Shown: positions 33,672 through 42,908, counted from the first letter of the stretch. The stretch is DNA of 64,000 nucleotides from Herbiconiux sp. (GCF_023264895.1 NZ_JAHFUY010000022.1:18053-82052); one strand, 5' to 3'. The notes: generated by a model from the letters alone, not told the origin. Made by a program: numbers and translations.

Positions 33672-34943
33672 TCACTCTCGAGCGGATTGACCGTCCCCCT
33701 GCTCGAACGGCCTGATCTCGAGGTCGTCGACGCCCTGGGCGCCGCGGTTGAGCAGGGCGAACGCGCGGAACCCGGCATCCTGAGCCCGCTGGAGCAGAGG
33801 GGCGAGGTTCTTGGTGCGGCGCTCGAGGCGCACGCGGTGGCCGCGGGCGATGAGGTCGCGCTTGAAGCGCAGCAGGCGCTCGGGGTCGTCGGCCTTGTCG
33901 TGCACGAGCACGAGGCTCGTGGCGGCGTCGGCGGCCGGGTCGGCGATGAGGTCGATGATGCGCTCGAAGCCGATCGAGAAGCCGCAGGCCGGCACGTCCT
34001 CGCCGAGGAAGCGGCCGATCATGCCGTCGTAGCGCCCTCCCCCGCCGAGCGAGAAGCTGAAGTCGGGGTGCTCGATCTCGAAGATCGTGCCGGTGTAGTA
34101 GCCCATGCCGCGCACGAGGAACGGGTCGAAGACGAGCTCGCCCTCAACGCCCGAGGCGCGCAGGGCGTCTTCGATGCGCGCGATGTCGGAGCGGGCCTCC
34201 TCGGCCCGGCCGCTCGGAAGGGCCCTCTCCGGCGCGTGCAGCCACTCGGAGAGCGCCGCGACGGCGCCCTCCGTGGCGCCCTTCGCCGTGAGCTCGTCGA
34301 TGACCCCGGACGGGCCCACCTTGTCGAGCTTGTCGATGGTGACGAGCACCGAGTCGTGCTCGGCGTCGTCGAAGCCGAAGCTCTCGAGCAGGCCGAACAG
34401 CACGCGGCGGTCGTTGATCCGGATGCGGCAGCGCTCGAGGCCGAGGGCGTCGAGCGTGGCGAGGGTGGCGGTGAGGAGTTCGATCTCGGCCAGGATGCCG
34501 GCCTCGCCGATGATGTCGATGTCGCACTGCACGAACTGGCGGTAGCGGCCCTTCTGCGGTCGCTCGGCGCGCCAGACGGGGGCGATCTGCACGGCGCGGA
34601 ACACCTGCGGGAGGGCGGCGCGGTGGGTGGCGTAGAAGCGGGCGAGCGGCACCGTGAGGTCGAAGCGCAGGCCGAGGTCGGCGAGGGCGTCGGGGTCGTC
34701 GGCGTCGGCGGCGGCCTGCAGGGCCGCCGCATCGAGGCCGCGCTTCATGACGTTGAAGGCGAGCTTCTCGTTGTCGCCGCCGAGGCCGGCGTGCAGCCGG
34801 CCGAAGTCCTCCACCACGGGCGTCTCGATCTCGTCGAACCCGTGCGCCGCGTACGCGCTCCGGATGAGCCCGAGCACGCGCTCGCGCTTGCCCTTGTCGC
34901 CGGGAAGGAAGTCGCGCATGCCGCGCGGGGGGGAGACCTGCAT
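33672..34943 (-). CDS. hisS: Histidyl-tRNA synthetase
   Basis: Class II aminoacyl-tRNA synthetase of 423 residues. Motif 1 region PPRGMRDFLPG, motif 2 WRAERPQKGRYRQFVQCDID, the histidine-specific GMGYYTGTIFE and GGGGRYDGM, motif 3 ACGFSIGFERI, and a C-terminal anticodon-binding domain (LVLVHDKADDPE onward). The ATG follows TATAAC by eight bases without a ribosome site. Preceded by copy A of the 87-bp intergenic repeat. Confidence 0.97.
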   Translation of the reverse strand: MQVSPPRGMRDFLPGDKGKRERVLGLIRSAYAAHGFDEIETPVVEDFGRLHAGLGGDNEKLAFNVMKRGLDAAALQAAADADDPDALADLGLRFDLTVPLARFYATHRAALPQVFRAVQIAPVWRAERPQKGRYRQFVQCDIDIIGEAGILAEIELLTATLATLDALGLERCRIRINDRRVLFGLLESFGFDDAEHDSVLVTIDKLDKVGPSGVIDELTAKGATEGAVAALSEWLHAPERALPSGRAEEARSDIARIEDALRASGVEGELVFDPFLVRGMGYYTGTIFEIEHPDFSFSLGGGGRYDGMIGRFLGEDVPACGFSIGFERIIDLIADPAADAATSLVLVHDKADDPERLLRFKRDLIARGHRVRLERRTKNLAPLLQRAQDAGFRAFALLNRGAQGVDDLEIRPFEQGDGQSARE

Positions 34944-34951
34944 GGATCTAG

Positions 34952-34957
34952 GTTATA
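34952..34957 (-). promoter_or_regulatory. -10 hexamer of hisS
   Basis: TATAAC on the minus strand, eight bases before the hisS ATG. Candidate leaderless promoter, four bases from the end of the 87-bp repeat. Confidence 0.45.
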
Positions 34958-34960
34958 GCC

Positions 34961-35047
34961 GCGCCGGTCCCTGCCCGGCGCGGGCGACATGTTCGCGTGC
35001 GGTCGCTCACGCGGCCGCGCGCTCACTCTGGGTCGTCGAGTAAGGCC
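34961..35047. repeat. 87-bp dispersed repeat, copy A
   Basis: About 90 percent identical to 41363-41449 over its whole length, with two single-base gaps. Contains a GC hairpin GCGCCGG...CCGGCGC, the near-palindrome GCGACATGTTCGC, and the conserved end CGCTCACTCTGGGTCGTCG. Lies between mazG and hisS. Confidence 0.85.
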
Positions 35048-35060
35048 TGCTGGGTTGCGC

Positions 35061-35726
35061 TCATTGTGCGGGGGTCTGTTCGGCCGTCTGGATGTCTGTG
35101 CGGAGGGTGCGGAGGGTGGTGCGGAGGGCTCGTTCGGCGTCTAGGCCCTCGGCCTTCGCTGCCGCGACGATGGCGAGCAGGTGGGATCCGAGGGCCGCCT
35201 CGTCGGTGAGTGTTGGCTCTGCCGCTTGGGCGACCTCGACGCCTAGTTTCTTGGCTTTGCCGAGGAGTTTGTCGGCCAGGGCCAGGGAGGGCATGCCTAG
35301 GGGGATGCCGTCGAGCACGCTCGTGCGGGAGGGCTTCTCGGCCGCCTTGAAGGAGTCCCAGGCGTTCTCGACGTCGCCCGCGGTGGCCAGGTCGAGGTCG
35401 GCGAACACATGCGGATGCCGGCCCACCATCTTCGCGGTCATGTGCGCCGCGACGTCCTCGATCGTGAAGTCCTCGCCGGGGGTGTGCGCGGCGATGTCGG
35501 CGTGGAAGACGACCTGGTAGAGCACGTCGCCGAGCTCCTCGATCATCTCCTCACGCGAGCCCGACTCGATCGCCTCGATCAGCTCGTGCGTCTCCTCGGT
35601 GAGGTACTGCACGAGGCTCGCGTGCGTCTGCTCCGCATCCCACGGGCAACCACCCGGCGCCCGCAGCAGCGCGGTCACCGCCACCAGTCGCTCGAGCTCG
35701 GTCGCAGCATCCGGGATCTCAACCAT
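35061..35726 (-). CDS. mazG: MazG family nucleoside triphosphate pyrophosphohydrolase
   Basis: All-alpha NTP pyrophosphatase of 221 residues that hydrolyses aberrant nucleotides to monophosphate and PPi. GGCPWDAEQTH (25-35) and the metal-binding Glu set E44/E45/E48 with the ELGD segment (64-67) and NAWDSFKAAEK are complete. Stand-alone housekeeping gene. ATG follows TACACT by six bases. Confidence 0.94.
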   Translation of the reverse strand: MVEIPDAATELERLVAVTALLRAPGGCPWDAEQTHASLVQYLTEETHELIEAIESGSREEMIEELGDVLYQVVFHADIAAHTPGEDFTIEDVAAHMTAKMVGRHPHVFADLDLATAGDVENAWDSFKAAEKPSRTSVLDGIPLGMPSLALADKLLGKAKKLGVEVAQAAEPTLTDEAALGSHLLAIVAAAKAEGLDAERALRTTLRTLRTDIQTAEQTPAQ

Positions 35727-35732
35727 GCCAGC

Positions 35733-35738
35733 AGTGTA
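35733..35738 (-). promoter_or_regulatory. -10 hexamer of mazG
   Basis: TACACT, minus strand, six bases before the mazG ATG at 35726; no ribosome site. Candidate leaderless promoter. Confidence 0.5.
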
Positions 35739-35759
35739 TTTCTCGCCGGGGCGGCCTGC

Positions 35760-37601
35760 TCAGCCCGTGCAGAGATCGAGATCGGGCACGGCAGGCGCGA
35801 GCGAGGCCGGACCACCGATCAGGGTGACCTGCTTCACCTTCTGCTGGAAGAACGCCGCACTGACCACGGGAGGGAGGCACTCGGCGCGCGACACGTAGAG
35901 TGGCGCGCCGAGCTTGCCCGCCCACGCCGACCCGGCCAGGGCGTCGGGGAACTTGTAGCCCGTCACCACGAAGGCGCGTTCGCTCGTGCCGTAGGCGTCG
36001 AGGTTGATGGCCGCGGCCGCGCTGATGCGGTCGGGCCCCGCCAGGCGGGTGGTCGGGGCGATCGCCGCAAGCGCCTTCTCGATTCCCGTCGAGACCGATG
36101 CCGGTCCGCCTGCGATCTTGATCCGGGTGACGCCGAGATCCCGCAGCTGGGCCTCGGTCTCCGCGTCGAGCGTCGGAGCAGCGCCGCGCACGAGCAGCAC
36201 GGGCGCACCCGCGTTGCCCGCAGCACCTCCGGCCGCGAGGGCGTCGGGGAAGTTAGCCCCGGTCGCGATGTACACGAGTCCGGATCCTGCACCGGCTCCC
36301 GTGAACGCATCGGCTGCGAGAGCGCGGGAGGCGGCGTAGCGGTCAGCCCCTCCGATGCGATGCACCGTCGCACCGGTCGATTCGATCTGAGCGACGACCT
36401 CGGCCGAGACCGAGTCCGGCCCGCCCACCACGTACACGTCCCGGGCGGCCAGGTGCGCCAGCACCTCGGCCGCCGCCGGGGGAAGAGAGTCCCGCTTCGT
36501 CAGGAGAAGGGGTGCGTCACGGTGCACGGCTGCCGGCCCCGCCGAGAGGGCGTCAGGGTAGTTCGCTCCGGTCACGACGAACGCGGTGTCCGCTCCGTCG
36601 GGGAAGGCGCGGTAGGCGACGGCAGCGGCAACGGAGTAACGATCGGGGCCCTCGACGCGGTCGACGGCGGGCTGGATCGACGGCACGAGCTCCAGATAGG
36701 CCTGCACCGAGAAGGTGCCGTTCGGGAGGCCGGATCCTGCCGGCGAGAGATCGACCTGCATCGTCAGCGGGCGGCTCGTCTCGCCGTTCGGGAAGTACGG
36801 CGTGAGGGATGCGCGTGGGATGCGGACGGTGACCGTGGAGCCGTCGGCCGAAGCGGTGCCGGGGAGGAAGCCGAACGACGCCGCTCCACCCGGGGCGAAC
36901 AGCATCGCGCGGATCGGGGCGGGATTCGCCCAGTCGCCGTCGGGACCACGGGTCCAGGTGCCCGGCTTCGACGTGATGGTCACCGTGCTGCCCGGGGCGA
37001 CGCGCGCATCCTGCGGCGACGAGCCGTACATGGTCGAACGGCCGTAGCTGCTCGCGGTGGCCTTCGTGAGCGCGATGTTCGCAGACGTGGCGTTCTGATC
37101 GGCACGGACACGCAGGATCGCGCTGAACGTCACGGGCACCGGCACGGAGGTGCCGCTCTGGTAGTAGTCGGTCACGACGAGCTCGACCTCGGAGAACCCG
37201 CGCAGCGACTGCGGCACGGAGGCGCTGAAGCGTCCGGTGCTCGCATCCACCTGACCCGACGACAACGTCTGTCCGTTGTCCCGCGTGCGCACAGCGAACT
37301 CCCACGGCTCACCGAACCGGCTCGAGAGCTCGGCGGGGAGCGCCACCCGAAGCTCGACGACGTCGTCAGCCACCACGAACCCGCCGACGCCCGGCTCCAT
37401 GAAGGAGCCCCACGATCCGCTGATGGAATCGAGCATCGGCGTGGGGTTCTGGGTGACGCGGGCGGCCGGATCAGCCATCGAGGTGGAGGGCTCGACCACA
37501 GGATCGACGTCGGCCATCGCCGGCACGGCGGTCAGGCTCCCAAGGAGCACCGCCGCCACTGTCGCTGCCGCCATCGTGCTCCAGCGCATGCGTCGTCGCA
37601 T
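35760..37601 (-). CDS. Secreted protein with three cell-wall-binding repeats (PF04122 type)
   Basis: Secreted surface protein of 613 residues. Signal peptide about 1-31 (RRRMRWSTM, hydrophobic core, ending near VPAMA). The N-terminal half (about 50-320) is a beta-rich region of unknown type. The C-terminal half carries three tandem cell-wall-binding type 2 repeats, each beginning RxxGxDRYxxA or LAGPDRISAA, with GANYPDALSA, GANFPDALAA and YKFPDALAG, and closing VVGGPxSV or IAGGPASVS. These attach proteins to anionic wall polymers. Start chosen at the ATG with GGGGGAG four bases upstream; a GTG 13 codons earlier is also in frame. Confidence 0.9.
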   Translation of the reverse strand: MRRRMRWSTMAAATVAAVLLGSLTAVPAMADVDPVVEPSTSMADPAARVTQNPTPMLDSISGSWGSFMEPGVGGFVVADDVVELRVALPAELSSRFGEPWEFAVRTRDNGQTLSSGQVDASTGRFSASVPQSLRGFSEVELVVTDYYQSGTSVPVPVTFSAILRVRADQNATSANIALTKATASSYGRSTMYGSSPQDARVAPGSTVTITSKPGTWTRGPDGDWANPAPIRAMLFAPGGAASFGFLPGTASADGSTVTVRIPRASLTPYFPNGETSRPLTMQVDLSPAGSGLPNGTFSVQAYLELVPSIQPAVDRVEGPDRYSVAAAVAYRAFPDGADTAFVVTGANYPDALSAGPAAVHRDAPLLLTKRDSLPPAAAEVLAHLAARDVYVVGGPDSVSAEVVAQIESTGATVHRIGGADRYAASRALAADAFTGAGAGSGLVYIATGANFPDALAAGGAAGNAGAPVLLVRGAAPTLDAETEAQLRDLGVTRIKIAGGPASVSTGIEKALAAIAPTTRLAGPDRISAAAAINLDAYGTSERAFVVTGYKFPDALAGSAWAGKLGAPLYVSRAECLPPVVSAAFFQQKVKQVTLIGGPASLAPAVPDLDLCTG

Positions 37602-37649
37602 CCGTCTCCCCCAGTTCGCCCCTGTGCCGCCCATCGACACGTGTGCATC

Positions 37650-37655
37650 AGCGTA
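37650..37655 (-). promoter_or_regulatory. -10 hexamer of the cell-wall-binding protein gene
   Basis: TACGCT on the minus strand; gives a leader of about 45 bases that includes the GGGGGAG ribosome site. A leadered contrast to the neighbouring genes. Confidence 0.4.
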
Positions 37656-37683
37656 GCGCCTGAGCGGGCGGCGCCTGACCGCG

Positions 37684-40600
37684 CTAGGTGGTCGCCGGGG
37701 CGGGGGTCGGGAGGGGGACGATGGCGTCGAGGAAGGACGCCACCCACGCGATGAGGTCGGCGTCGGCCAGGGGGACGCCGTCGACCACGGGCATGGGGAC
37801 CGAGAGGGCGGAGGCGGCCTGGAAGTACTTGGCCGTGGGGTACAGGCGCTTCAGGCGCACCTGGATGGAGTCGGGCAGGTCGACCGGGGCCACGCGCAGG
37901 TTCGAGCCCATCGTGACGACCTCGCCGAGCGACGACTTCTGGGCGCGGCGGCGAAGGCGCGACACCGCGATGAGGTTCGAGACCTCGGCCGGCGGCTCGC
38001 CGTAGCGGTCGGTGAGCTCTTCGATCACGCGGTCGATCGAGTCGTCCGAGGCGTTCGGCGCGGCTGCGGCCGAGAGCTTCTGGTAGGCCTCGAGGCGCAG
38101 GCGCTCGCTGTCGACGTAGTCCTCAGGGATGTGCGCGTCGACCGGCAGCTCGAGCCGCAGCTCGGTCTGGCCCTCCGCCACGTCGCCGCGGAACGTCGAC
38201 ACGGCCTCGCCGATCATCCGGAGGTAGAGGTCGAAGCCCACCCCCGCGATGTGCCCGGCCTGCTCGCCGCCGAGCAGGTTTCCCGCACCCCGGATCTCGA
38301 GGTCCTTCAGCGCCACCTGGATGCCCGAGCCGAGCTCGTTGTTGGCCGCGAGCGTCGAGAGCCGGTCGTTCGCCGTCTCCGACAGCGGCTTGTGCTCGTC
38401 GAAGAGCAGGTAGGCGTAGGCCCGCTCGCGCCCACGACCCACCCGGCCGCGCAGCTGGTGCAGCTGCGAGAGGCCGTACTTGTCGGCCCGATCCACGATC
38501 AAGGTGTTCGCATTGGCGATGTCGATGCCCGTCTCGATGATCGTCGTCGAGACGAGCACGTCGAACTTGCGCTCCCAGAAGTCGACGATGACCTGCTCGA
38601 GCGCGGTCTCGCTCATCTGACCGTGCGCCACCGCGATGCGCGCCTCGGGCACGAGCTCGGCGAGCTGCGCGGCGACCCGGTTGATCGACGACACGCGGTT
38701 GTGCACGAAGAACACCTGCCCCTCGCGCAGCAGCTCGCGCCGGATCGCGGCCCCCACCTGCTTGTCGGAGTACGGCCCCACGAAGGTCAGGATCGGATGC
38801 CGGTCCTCCGGCGGCGTCGCGAGCGTCGACATCTCCCGGATGCCCGTGACCGCCATCTCGAGCGTCCGCGGGATGGGCGTCGCGCTCATGGCGAGGATGT
38901 CGACGTTGGTCTTGAGCTTCTTCAGCTGATCCTTGTGCTCCACACCGAACCGCTGCTCCTCGTCGATGATGAGGAGACCCAGGTCTTTGAAGGCGATGTT
39001 GTCGCTCAGGATGCGATGGGTCGCGATCACGACGTCGACCGTGCCGTCGAGGAGACCCGCGACCGTCTCGCGGATCTCCTTGTCGGTCTGGAACCGGCTG
39101 AGCGCCTTCAGGTGCACCGGGAATCCGGCGAAGCGCTCCTGGAACGTCTCCATGTGCTGGCGCACGAGCAGCGTGGTGGGCACGAGCATCGCCACCTGCT
39201 TGCCGTCCTGCACAGCCTTGAACGCGGCCCGGATGGCGATCTCGGTCTTGCCGAAGCCCACGTCGCCGGAGAGCAGGCGATCCATCGGGATCGGCCGCTC
39301 CATGTCAGCCTTCACCTCGTCGATGACGGTCAGCTGGTCGGGCGTCTCCTGGAACGGGAACGCCTCCTCGAGCTCGTGCTGCCACGGGGTGTCGGGGCCG
39401 AAGGCGTGACCCTTCGAGGCCATCCGCGCCGAGTAGAGCTTCACGAGCTCCACGGCGATGTCGCGGACGGCCTTCCGCGCCTTGCTCTTGGCGCCGGCCC
39501 AGTCCGATCCGCCCATCTTGCTGAGCGCCGGGGCCTCGCCGCCGACGTAGCGGCTGAGCAGGTCGAGCTGGTCGGTGGGCACGTAGAGCTTGTCGCCCGG
39601 GTAGCCGCGCTTGGAGGGGGCGTACTCGATCACGAGGTACTCACGCGTGGTCTTGATGGCATTGCGGCCACCGCTGGAGACCTCGCGCTGGGTGAGCTCG
39701 AGGAACTTGCCGATGCCGTGCGTGGTGTGCACCACGTAGTCGCCGGTCTTCAACTGCAGCGGGTCGACCACGTTCCTGCGGCGGCTCGCGAGCTTCTTGA
39801 CCTGACGGTTGTCGTAGCCGACGGTGCGGCCGAAGAACTCGGTCTCGCCGATCAGGGCGAGCTTGAGCTCGGCGAGCTCGAAGCCGTGCTCGACGGCGGC
39901 GCGCAGCACGTGCGCGATGCCCGGCTCGGCGTCCACCGGGTAGTCCTCCACCTGGCGGGCCGGGATGCCGCGCTCGGCGAGCACGTCGGCAGCGCGCTCG
40001 ACGAGACCCTGGCCCTTGGCGACCACCGCGACCGTCCACCCGTCGGCGAGGCGCTCGGCCACGTGGGCGAGCGCGCCGTCGGCGTTGCCCGAGAAGCTCG
40101 GCACGGCGTCGGCCTGCACGCGGATGGTGAGGTGCTCCTCGAGCTCGCGGTGCTCGGGCAGCACGTCCTCCTCGGCGGGGCCCTGCTGGAACTCGCTGAA
40201 GGTCCACCAGGCGCGGTCGACCCCCGCGGCGGCCCGCAGGTCGGTGAGCGAGATGAACTCGCCCGACGCGAGGTCGATCGGGGCCTCGGCGCCGGCGGTG
40301 GCGGCCACCCAGGCGGCGGAGAGGAACTCGCGGTTCGTCTCCGCCAGGTTGATGGCGCGCGTGGCGACGCGCTCGGGAGAGACCACGGCCACGGCGCAGC
40401 CGCGGGGCAGGTAGTGGGCCACGGTCACGAGCTCGTCGACGAGCGCGGGAGCGAGCGACTCCATGCCCTCCACCGGGATGCCCGCGCCGATCTTCTCGAG
40501 CATCTGCGACAGGCTCGGGAACTCGTGCTGCATCTCGCGGGCACGCTGGCGCACGGCGGCGCCGAGCAGGAGCTCGCGGCTCGGCGGGAGGCTGATGGCG

Positions 40601-41310
40601 CCGACCTCGCCGCCCTCGTCATCCGGCAGGGAGCGCTGGTCGGCCACGGAGAAGGCGCGGATCTCGTCGACCTCGTCGCCGAAGAAGTCCACGCGGTACG
40701 GATGCTCGGCGATGGGCGGGAAGACGTCGAGGATGCCGCCGCGGAGGGCGTACTCGCCGCGGCGCGTGACCATGTCGACGCGGGAGTAGGCGAGCTCGAC
40801 GAGCTGCTGCGAGAGCGCCGAGAGGTCGAACCCGCGCGCGCCCTTCTCGAGGTGGATCGGCTCGAGGTCGGCGAGGTTCGAGGCGAGCGGCTGCAGGGCG
40901 GCGCGGACGGACGCCACGACGATCATGGGCACCGGCGGCTCGCCGCCGGCATCCGTGACGCGCTGCCACTCGACGAGGCGGCGGAGCGCGTCGATGCGCT
41001 TGCCGACGATCTCGGCGCTCGGGCTGAGGCGCTCGTGCGGCAGCGTCTCCCAGGCGGGGAACTCGACGATCTCGCCGCCCGGCAGGAAGCTCGCGAGCGA
41101 CTCCCGGAGCTTCTCGGACTCCCGGCCGGTGGCGGTGACGACGAGCATCGCGGCGGGCAGTCCCCGCTCGATCCGCCGCTCCATCATGGCGGCCAGCAGT
41201 GGCGCCCGGAGGCCTTCGGGGAGCGAGAAGTCGCTGTCCCGCCCGGCGTTCGCCAGGGCCTTCTCGAACGTGGAGGCGCGCGAGAGCGCAGTAACTAAGC
41301 CCTGAATCAC
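37684..41310 (-). CDS. mfd: Transcription-repair coupling factor
   Basis: SF2 translocase of 1208 residues that removes stalled RNA polymerase and recruits UvrA. UvrB-like N-terminal module (VTATGRESEKL, FLPGGEIVEFPAWETLPHE), CarD-type polymerase-interacting domain (LKTGDYVVHTTHGIGKFLEL, about 510-530), Walker A GDVGFGKTE, DEEQ box IIDEEQRFGV, the TATPIPRTL motif III and the C-terminal TRCF domain are all present. GTG start six bases after TAAACT, no ribosome site. Confidence 0.97.
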   Translation of the reverse strand: MIQGLVTALSRASTFEKALANAGRDSDFSLPEGLRAPLLAAMMERRIERGLPAAMLVVTATGRESEKLRESLASFLPGGEIVEFPAWETLPHERLSPSAEIVGKRIDALRRLVEWQRVTDAGGEPPVPMIVVASVRAALQPLASNLADLEPIHLEKGARGFDLSALSQQLVELAYSRVDMVTRRGEYALRGGILDVFPPIAEHPYRVDFFGDEVDEIRAFSVADQRSLPDDEGGEVGAISLPPSRELLLGAAVRQRAREMQHEFPSLSQMLEKIGAGIPVEGMESLAPALVDELVTVAHYLPRGCAVAVVSPERVATRAINLAETNREFLSAAWVAATAGAEAPIDLASGEFISLTDLRAAAGVDRAWWTFSEFQQGPAEEDVLPEHRELEEHLTIRVQADAVPSFSGNADGALAHVAERLADGWTVAVVAKGQGLVERAADVLAERGIPARQVEDYPVDAEPGIAHVLRAAVEHGFELAELKLALIGETEFFGRTVGYDNRQVKKLASRRRNVVDPLQLKTGDYVVHTTHGIGKFLELTQREVSSGGRNAIKTTREYLVIEYAPSKRGYPGDKLYVPTDQLDLLSRYVGGEAPALSKMGGSDWAGAKSKARKAVRDIAVELVKLYSARMASKGHAFGPDTPWQHELEEAFPFQETPDQLTVIDEVKADMERPIPMDRLLSGDVGFGKTEIAIRAAFKAVQDGKQVAMLVPTTLLVRQHMETFQERFAGFPVHLKALSRFQTDKEIRETVAGLLDGTVDVVIATHRILSDNIAFKDLGLLIIDEEQRFGVEHKDQLKKLKTNVDILAMSATPIPRTLEMAVTGIREMSTLATPPEDRHPILTFVGPYSDKQVGAAIRRELLREGQVFFVHNRVSSINRVAAQLAELVPEARIAVAHGQMSETALEQVIVDFWERKFDVLVSTTIIETGIDIANANTLIVDRADKYGLSQLHQLRGRVGRGRERAYAYLLFDEHKPLSETANDRLSTLAANNELGSGIQVALKDLEIRGAGNLLGGEQAGHIAGVGFDLYLRMIGEAVSTFRGDVAEGQTELRLELPVDAHIPEDYVDSERLRLEAYQKLSAAAAPNASDDSIDRVIEELTDRYGEPPAEVSNLIAVSRLRRRAQKSSLGEVVTMGSNLRVAPVDLPDSIQVRLKRLYPTAKYFQAASALSVPMPVVDGVPLADADLIAWVASFLDAIVPLPTPAPATT

Positions 41311-41316
41311 TGTGCT

Positions 41317-41322
41317 AGTTTA
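41317..41322 (-). promoter_or_regulatory. -10 hexamer of mfd
   Basis: TAAACT on the minus strand, six bases (AGCACA) before the GTG at 41310. Followed by TAG as at the MarR gene 33636 (TAAACTAG). Candidate leaderless promoter. Confidence 0.5.
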
Positions 41323-41362
41323 CGCCGCAGCCCGTGGCCTTCGGCCGCGTGCTGCGGCGCTC

Positions 41363-41449
41363 GCGCCGGTCCCCGCCCGGCGCGAGGCGACATGTTCGCG
41401 GGCGGTCGCTTCGCGGCCGCGCGCTCACTCTGGGTCGTCGGGTACGGCC
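41363..41449. repeat. 87-bp dispersed repeat, copy B
   Basis: Second copy of the element at 34961-35047, same orientation, again upstream of a minus-strand gene with a leaderless-type promoter. Keeps the GCGCCGG/CCGGCGC hairpin, GCGACATGTTCGC and the CTCACTCTGGGTCGTCG end. Confidence 0.85.
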
Positions 41450-41552
41450 CGCGGCATCGTCGCTCGCACGGTGGTCGAGGGAGGTGGAAGCCGCGCGAAG
41501 CCGCCACCCACGCACAACCGCGAGGGGTGTGACCAGCCGCGGGCCGTACCCG
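41439..41552. repeat. 17-bp inverted repeat pair
   Basis: CGGGTACGGCCCGCGGC at 41439-41455 and its exact inverse at 41536-41552, 80 bases apart. The first arm overlaps the end of the 87-bp repeat copy B. Confidence 0.85.
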
Positions 41553-41661
41553 CCGACCCGAGGCGATACGGGTGCCGCGGGGCGCCGCGAAGCGACGATC
41601 CGCGACAGCCGCATCGCACGTCGCCCGCGCCGCAGAGGCGGCGGCGCGGAACCAAAACAGC

Positions 41662-42249
41662 TCAGGTACCCGTATGGAACTTCAGTTGAGCAGCGGGCAA
41701 GCCGTCGGCCGCGATGAGCTCGACAGCATCCGTGGCGTCCGTGATGAGGTTCGGCAGCGACTCTCGTTCGTTCGAGCTGAAGTTCTGGAGCACGAAGTCG
41801 GCGGCCTGCATACGGCCGGGCGGGCGGCCGATGCCCACGCGCACGCGGAGGAAGTCGGGGCTGCCGGTGGCGGCGATGATGTCGCGGAGGCCGTTGTGGC
41901 CGCCGTGCCCGCCGCCCTGCTTGAGCTTGAGGGTGTCGAACGGGATGTCGAGCTCGTCGTGCACCACGATGAGCCGCTCGGGCGTGAGCCCGTAGAACTT
42001 CAGCAGCCCGTTGACGGGGCCGCCGGACACGTTCATGTACGTGTTGGGGTTCGCCACGACGAAGCGCGGACCACCGGGGACGATGCGTCCCTCGGCGACC
42101 CGCGCATTCGTCTTGTGCGACTTGAATGTTGCGCGCATCCGCTCGGCCAGTTCGGCCGTGACCATCTGCCCGATGTTGTGGCGATTCGCGGCGTAGCCGG
42201 GCCCGGGGTTGCCGAGCCCGACCACGAGCCAGAGATCTGCCGTGCTCAC
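41662..42249 (-). CDS. pth: Peptidyl-tRNA hydrolase
   Basis: Hydrolase of 195 residues that frees tRNA from drop-off peptidyl-tRNA. Motifs: VVGLGNPGPGYAANRHNIG (9-27, with the catalytic His in RHN), NPNTYMNVSG, VVHDELDIP and QGGGHGGHNGLRDI. GTG start. 47 bases downstream of rplY; the rplY-pth pairing is widely conserved and suggests one transcript. Confidence 0.96.
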   Translation of the reverse strand: MSTADLWLVVGLGNPGPGYAANRHNIGQMVTAELAERMRATFKSHKTNARVAEGRIVPGGPRFVVANPNTYMNVSGGPVNGLLKFYGLTPERLIVVHDELDIPFDTLKLKQGGGHGGHNGLRDIIAATGSPDFLRVRVGIGRPPGRMQAADFVLQNFSSNERESLPNLITDATDAVELIAADGLPAAQLKFHTGT

Positions 42250-42296
42250 GGGCGGGTCAGAGGGATGCCGTCGCAGGAATCGCAGGAGAGCGATGA

Positions 42297-42908
42297 CTAC
42301 TCGGCGTCGGGAGCCGGGGAGACCGACTCGGCGGCGCCTTCGCCCTCGGCGGGCTCGTCGGTGGGCTCCTCCTCGGGGATGCTGACGCCGACGATGACCG
42401 TCTCCTCATCGGTGATGAGGGTCGCACCGGCGGGCAGCTCGATGTCGGAGGCACGGACGACGGCGCCGTCCTCGAGGCCCTCGATCGACACGGTGACGCT
42501 CTCGGGGATGTGGATGGCCTCGACCTCGAGCAGGACGGTCTGCGAGTCCTGGGTGGCCATGGTTCCGGGAGCCGACTCGCCCTCGAGGTGCACGTTGACC
42601 TCGACCTGGACCTTCTCACCCTTGCGGATGACGATGAGGTCGATGTGCTCGATGATCTGGAGCACGGGGTCCTTCTGCACGTCCTTCACCAGGGCGAGCG
42701 ACTCGACGCCGTCGATGGTGAGCTCGAGCACCTGGTTCGACTTGCGCAGGATCAGCGCGGTCTGGTGACCGGGCAGGGTGATGTGCTGGGGCTCGGTGCC
42801 GTGGCCGTAGATCACGGCGGGGATCTTGCCGGCGGCGCGGACGCGACGGGCGAAGCCCTTGCCGAACTGGGTGCGGGTCTCGGCGGTGACCTTGGTGTCG
42901 TCAGCCAT
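42297..42908 (-). CDS. rplY: Large ribosomal subunit protein bL25 (Ctc type)
   Basis: 5S rRNA-binding ribosomal protein of 203 residues with an N-terminal L25 domain (GKGFARRVRAAGKIPAVIYG, split near residue 25) and the C-terminal TL5/Ctc beta domain, plus an acidic tail (EEEPTDEPAEGEGAAE). The ATG at 42906-42908 is preferred to the one two codons upstream because AAGGAG lies seven bases before it and would touch the earlier ATG. Confidence 0.95.
   Translation of the reverse strand: MADDTKVTAETRTQFGKGFARRVRAAGKIPAVIYGHGTEPQHITLPGHQTALILRKSNQVLELTIDGVESLALVKDVQKDPVLQIIEHIDLIVIRKGEKVQVEVNVHLEGESAPGTMATQDSQTVLLEVEAIHIPESVTVSIEGLEDGAVVRASDIELPAGATLITDEETVIVGVSIPEEEPTDEPAEGEGAAESVSPAPDAE

Larger units (their letters stand above)
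41311..41661. other. 351-base gene-free stretch between pth and mfd
   Basis: Holds the mfd -10, copy B of the 87-bp repeat and a 17-bp inverted repeat pair. The rest (41553-41661) is very GC-rich with short runs such as GCGGCGGCGCGG and no supported gene. Confidence 0.6.

Noticed and set aside
34961..35047. LexA/SOS box in GCGACATGTTCGC
   Set aside because: Actinobacterial SOS boxes follow TCGAAC-N4-GTTCGA; the arms here do not fit and the spacing is wrong.
38131..41298. A 1055-residue open frame antisense to mfd
   Set aside because: Same reason; mfd carries all family motifs and the antisense product is low-complexity His/Arg/Asp/Leu.
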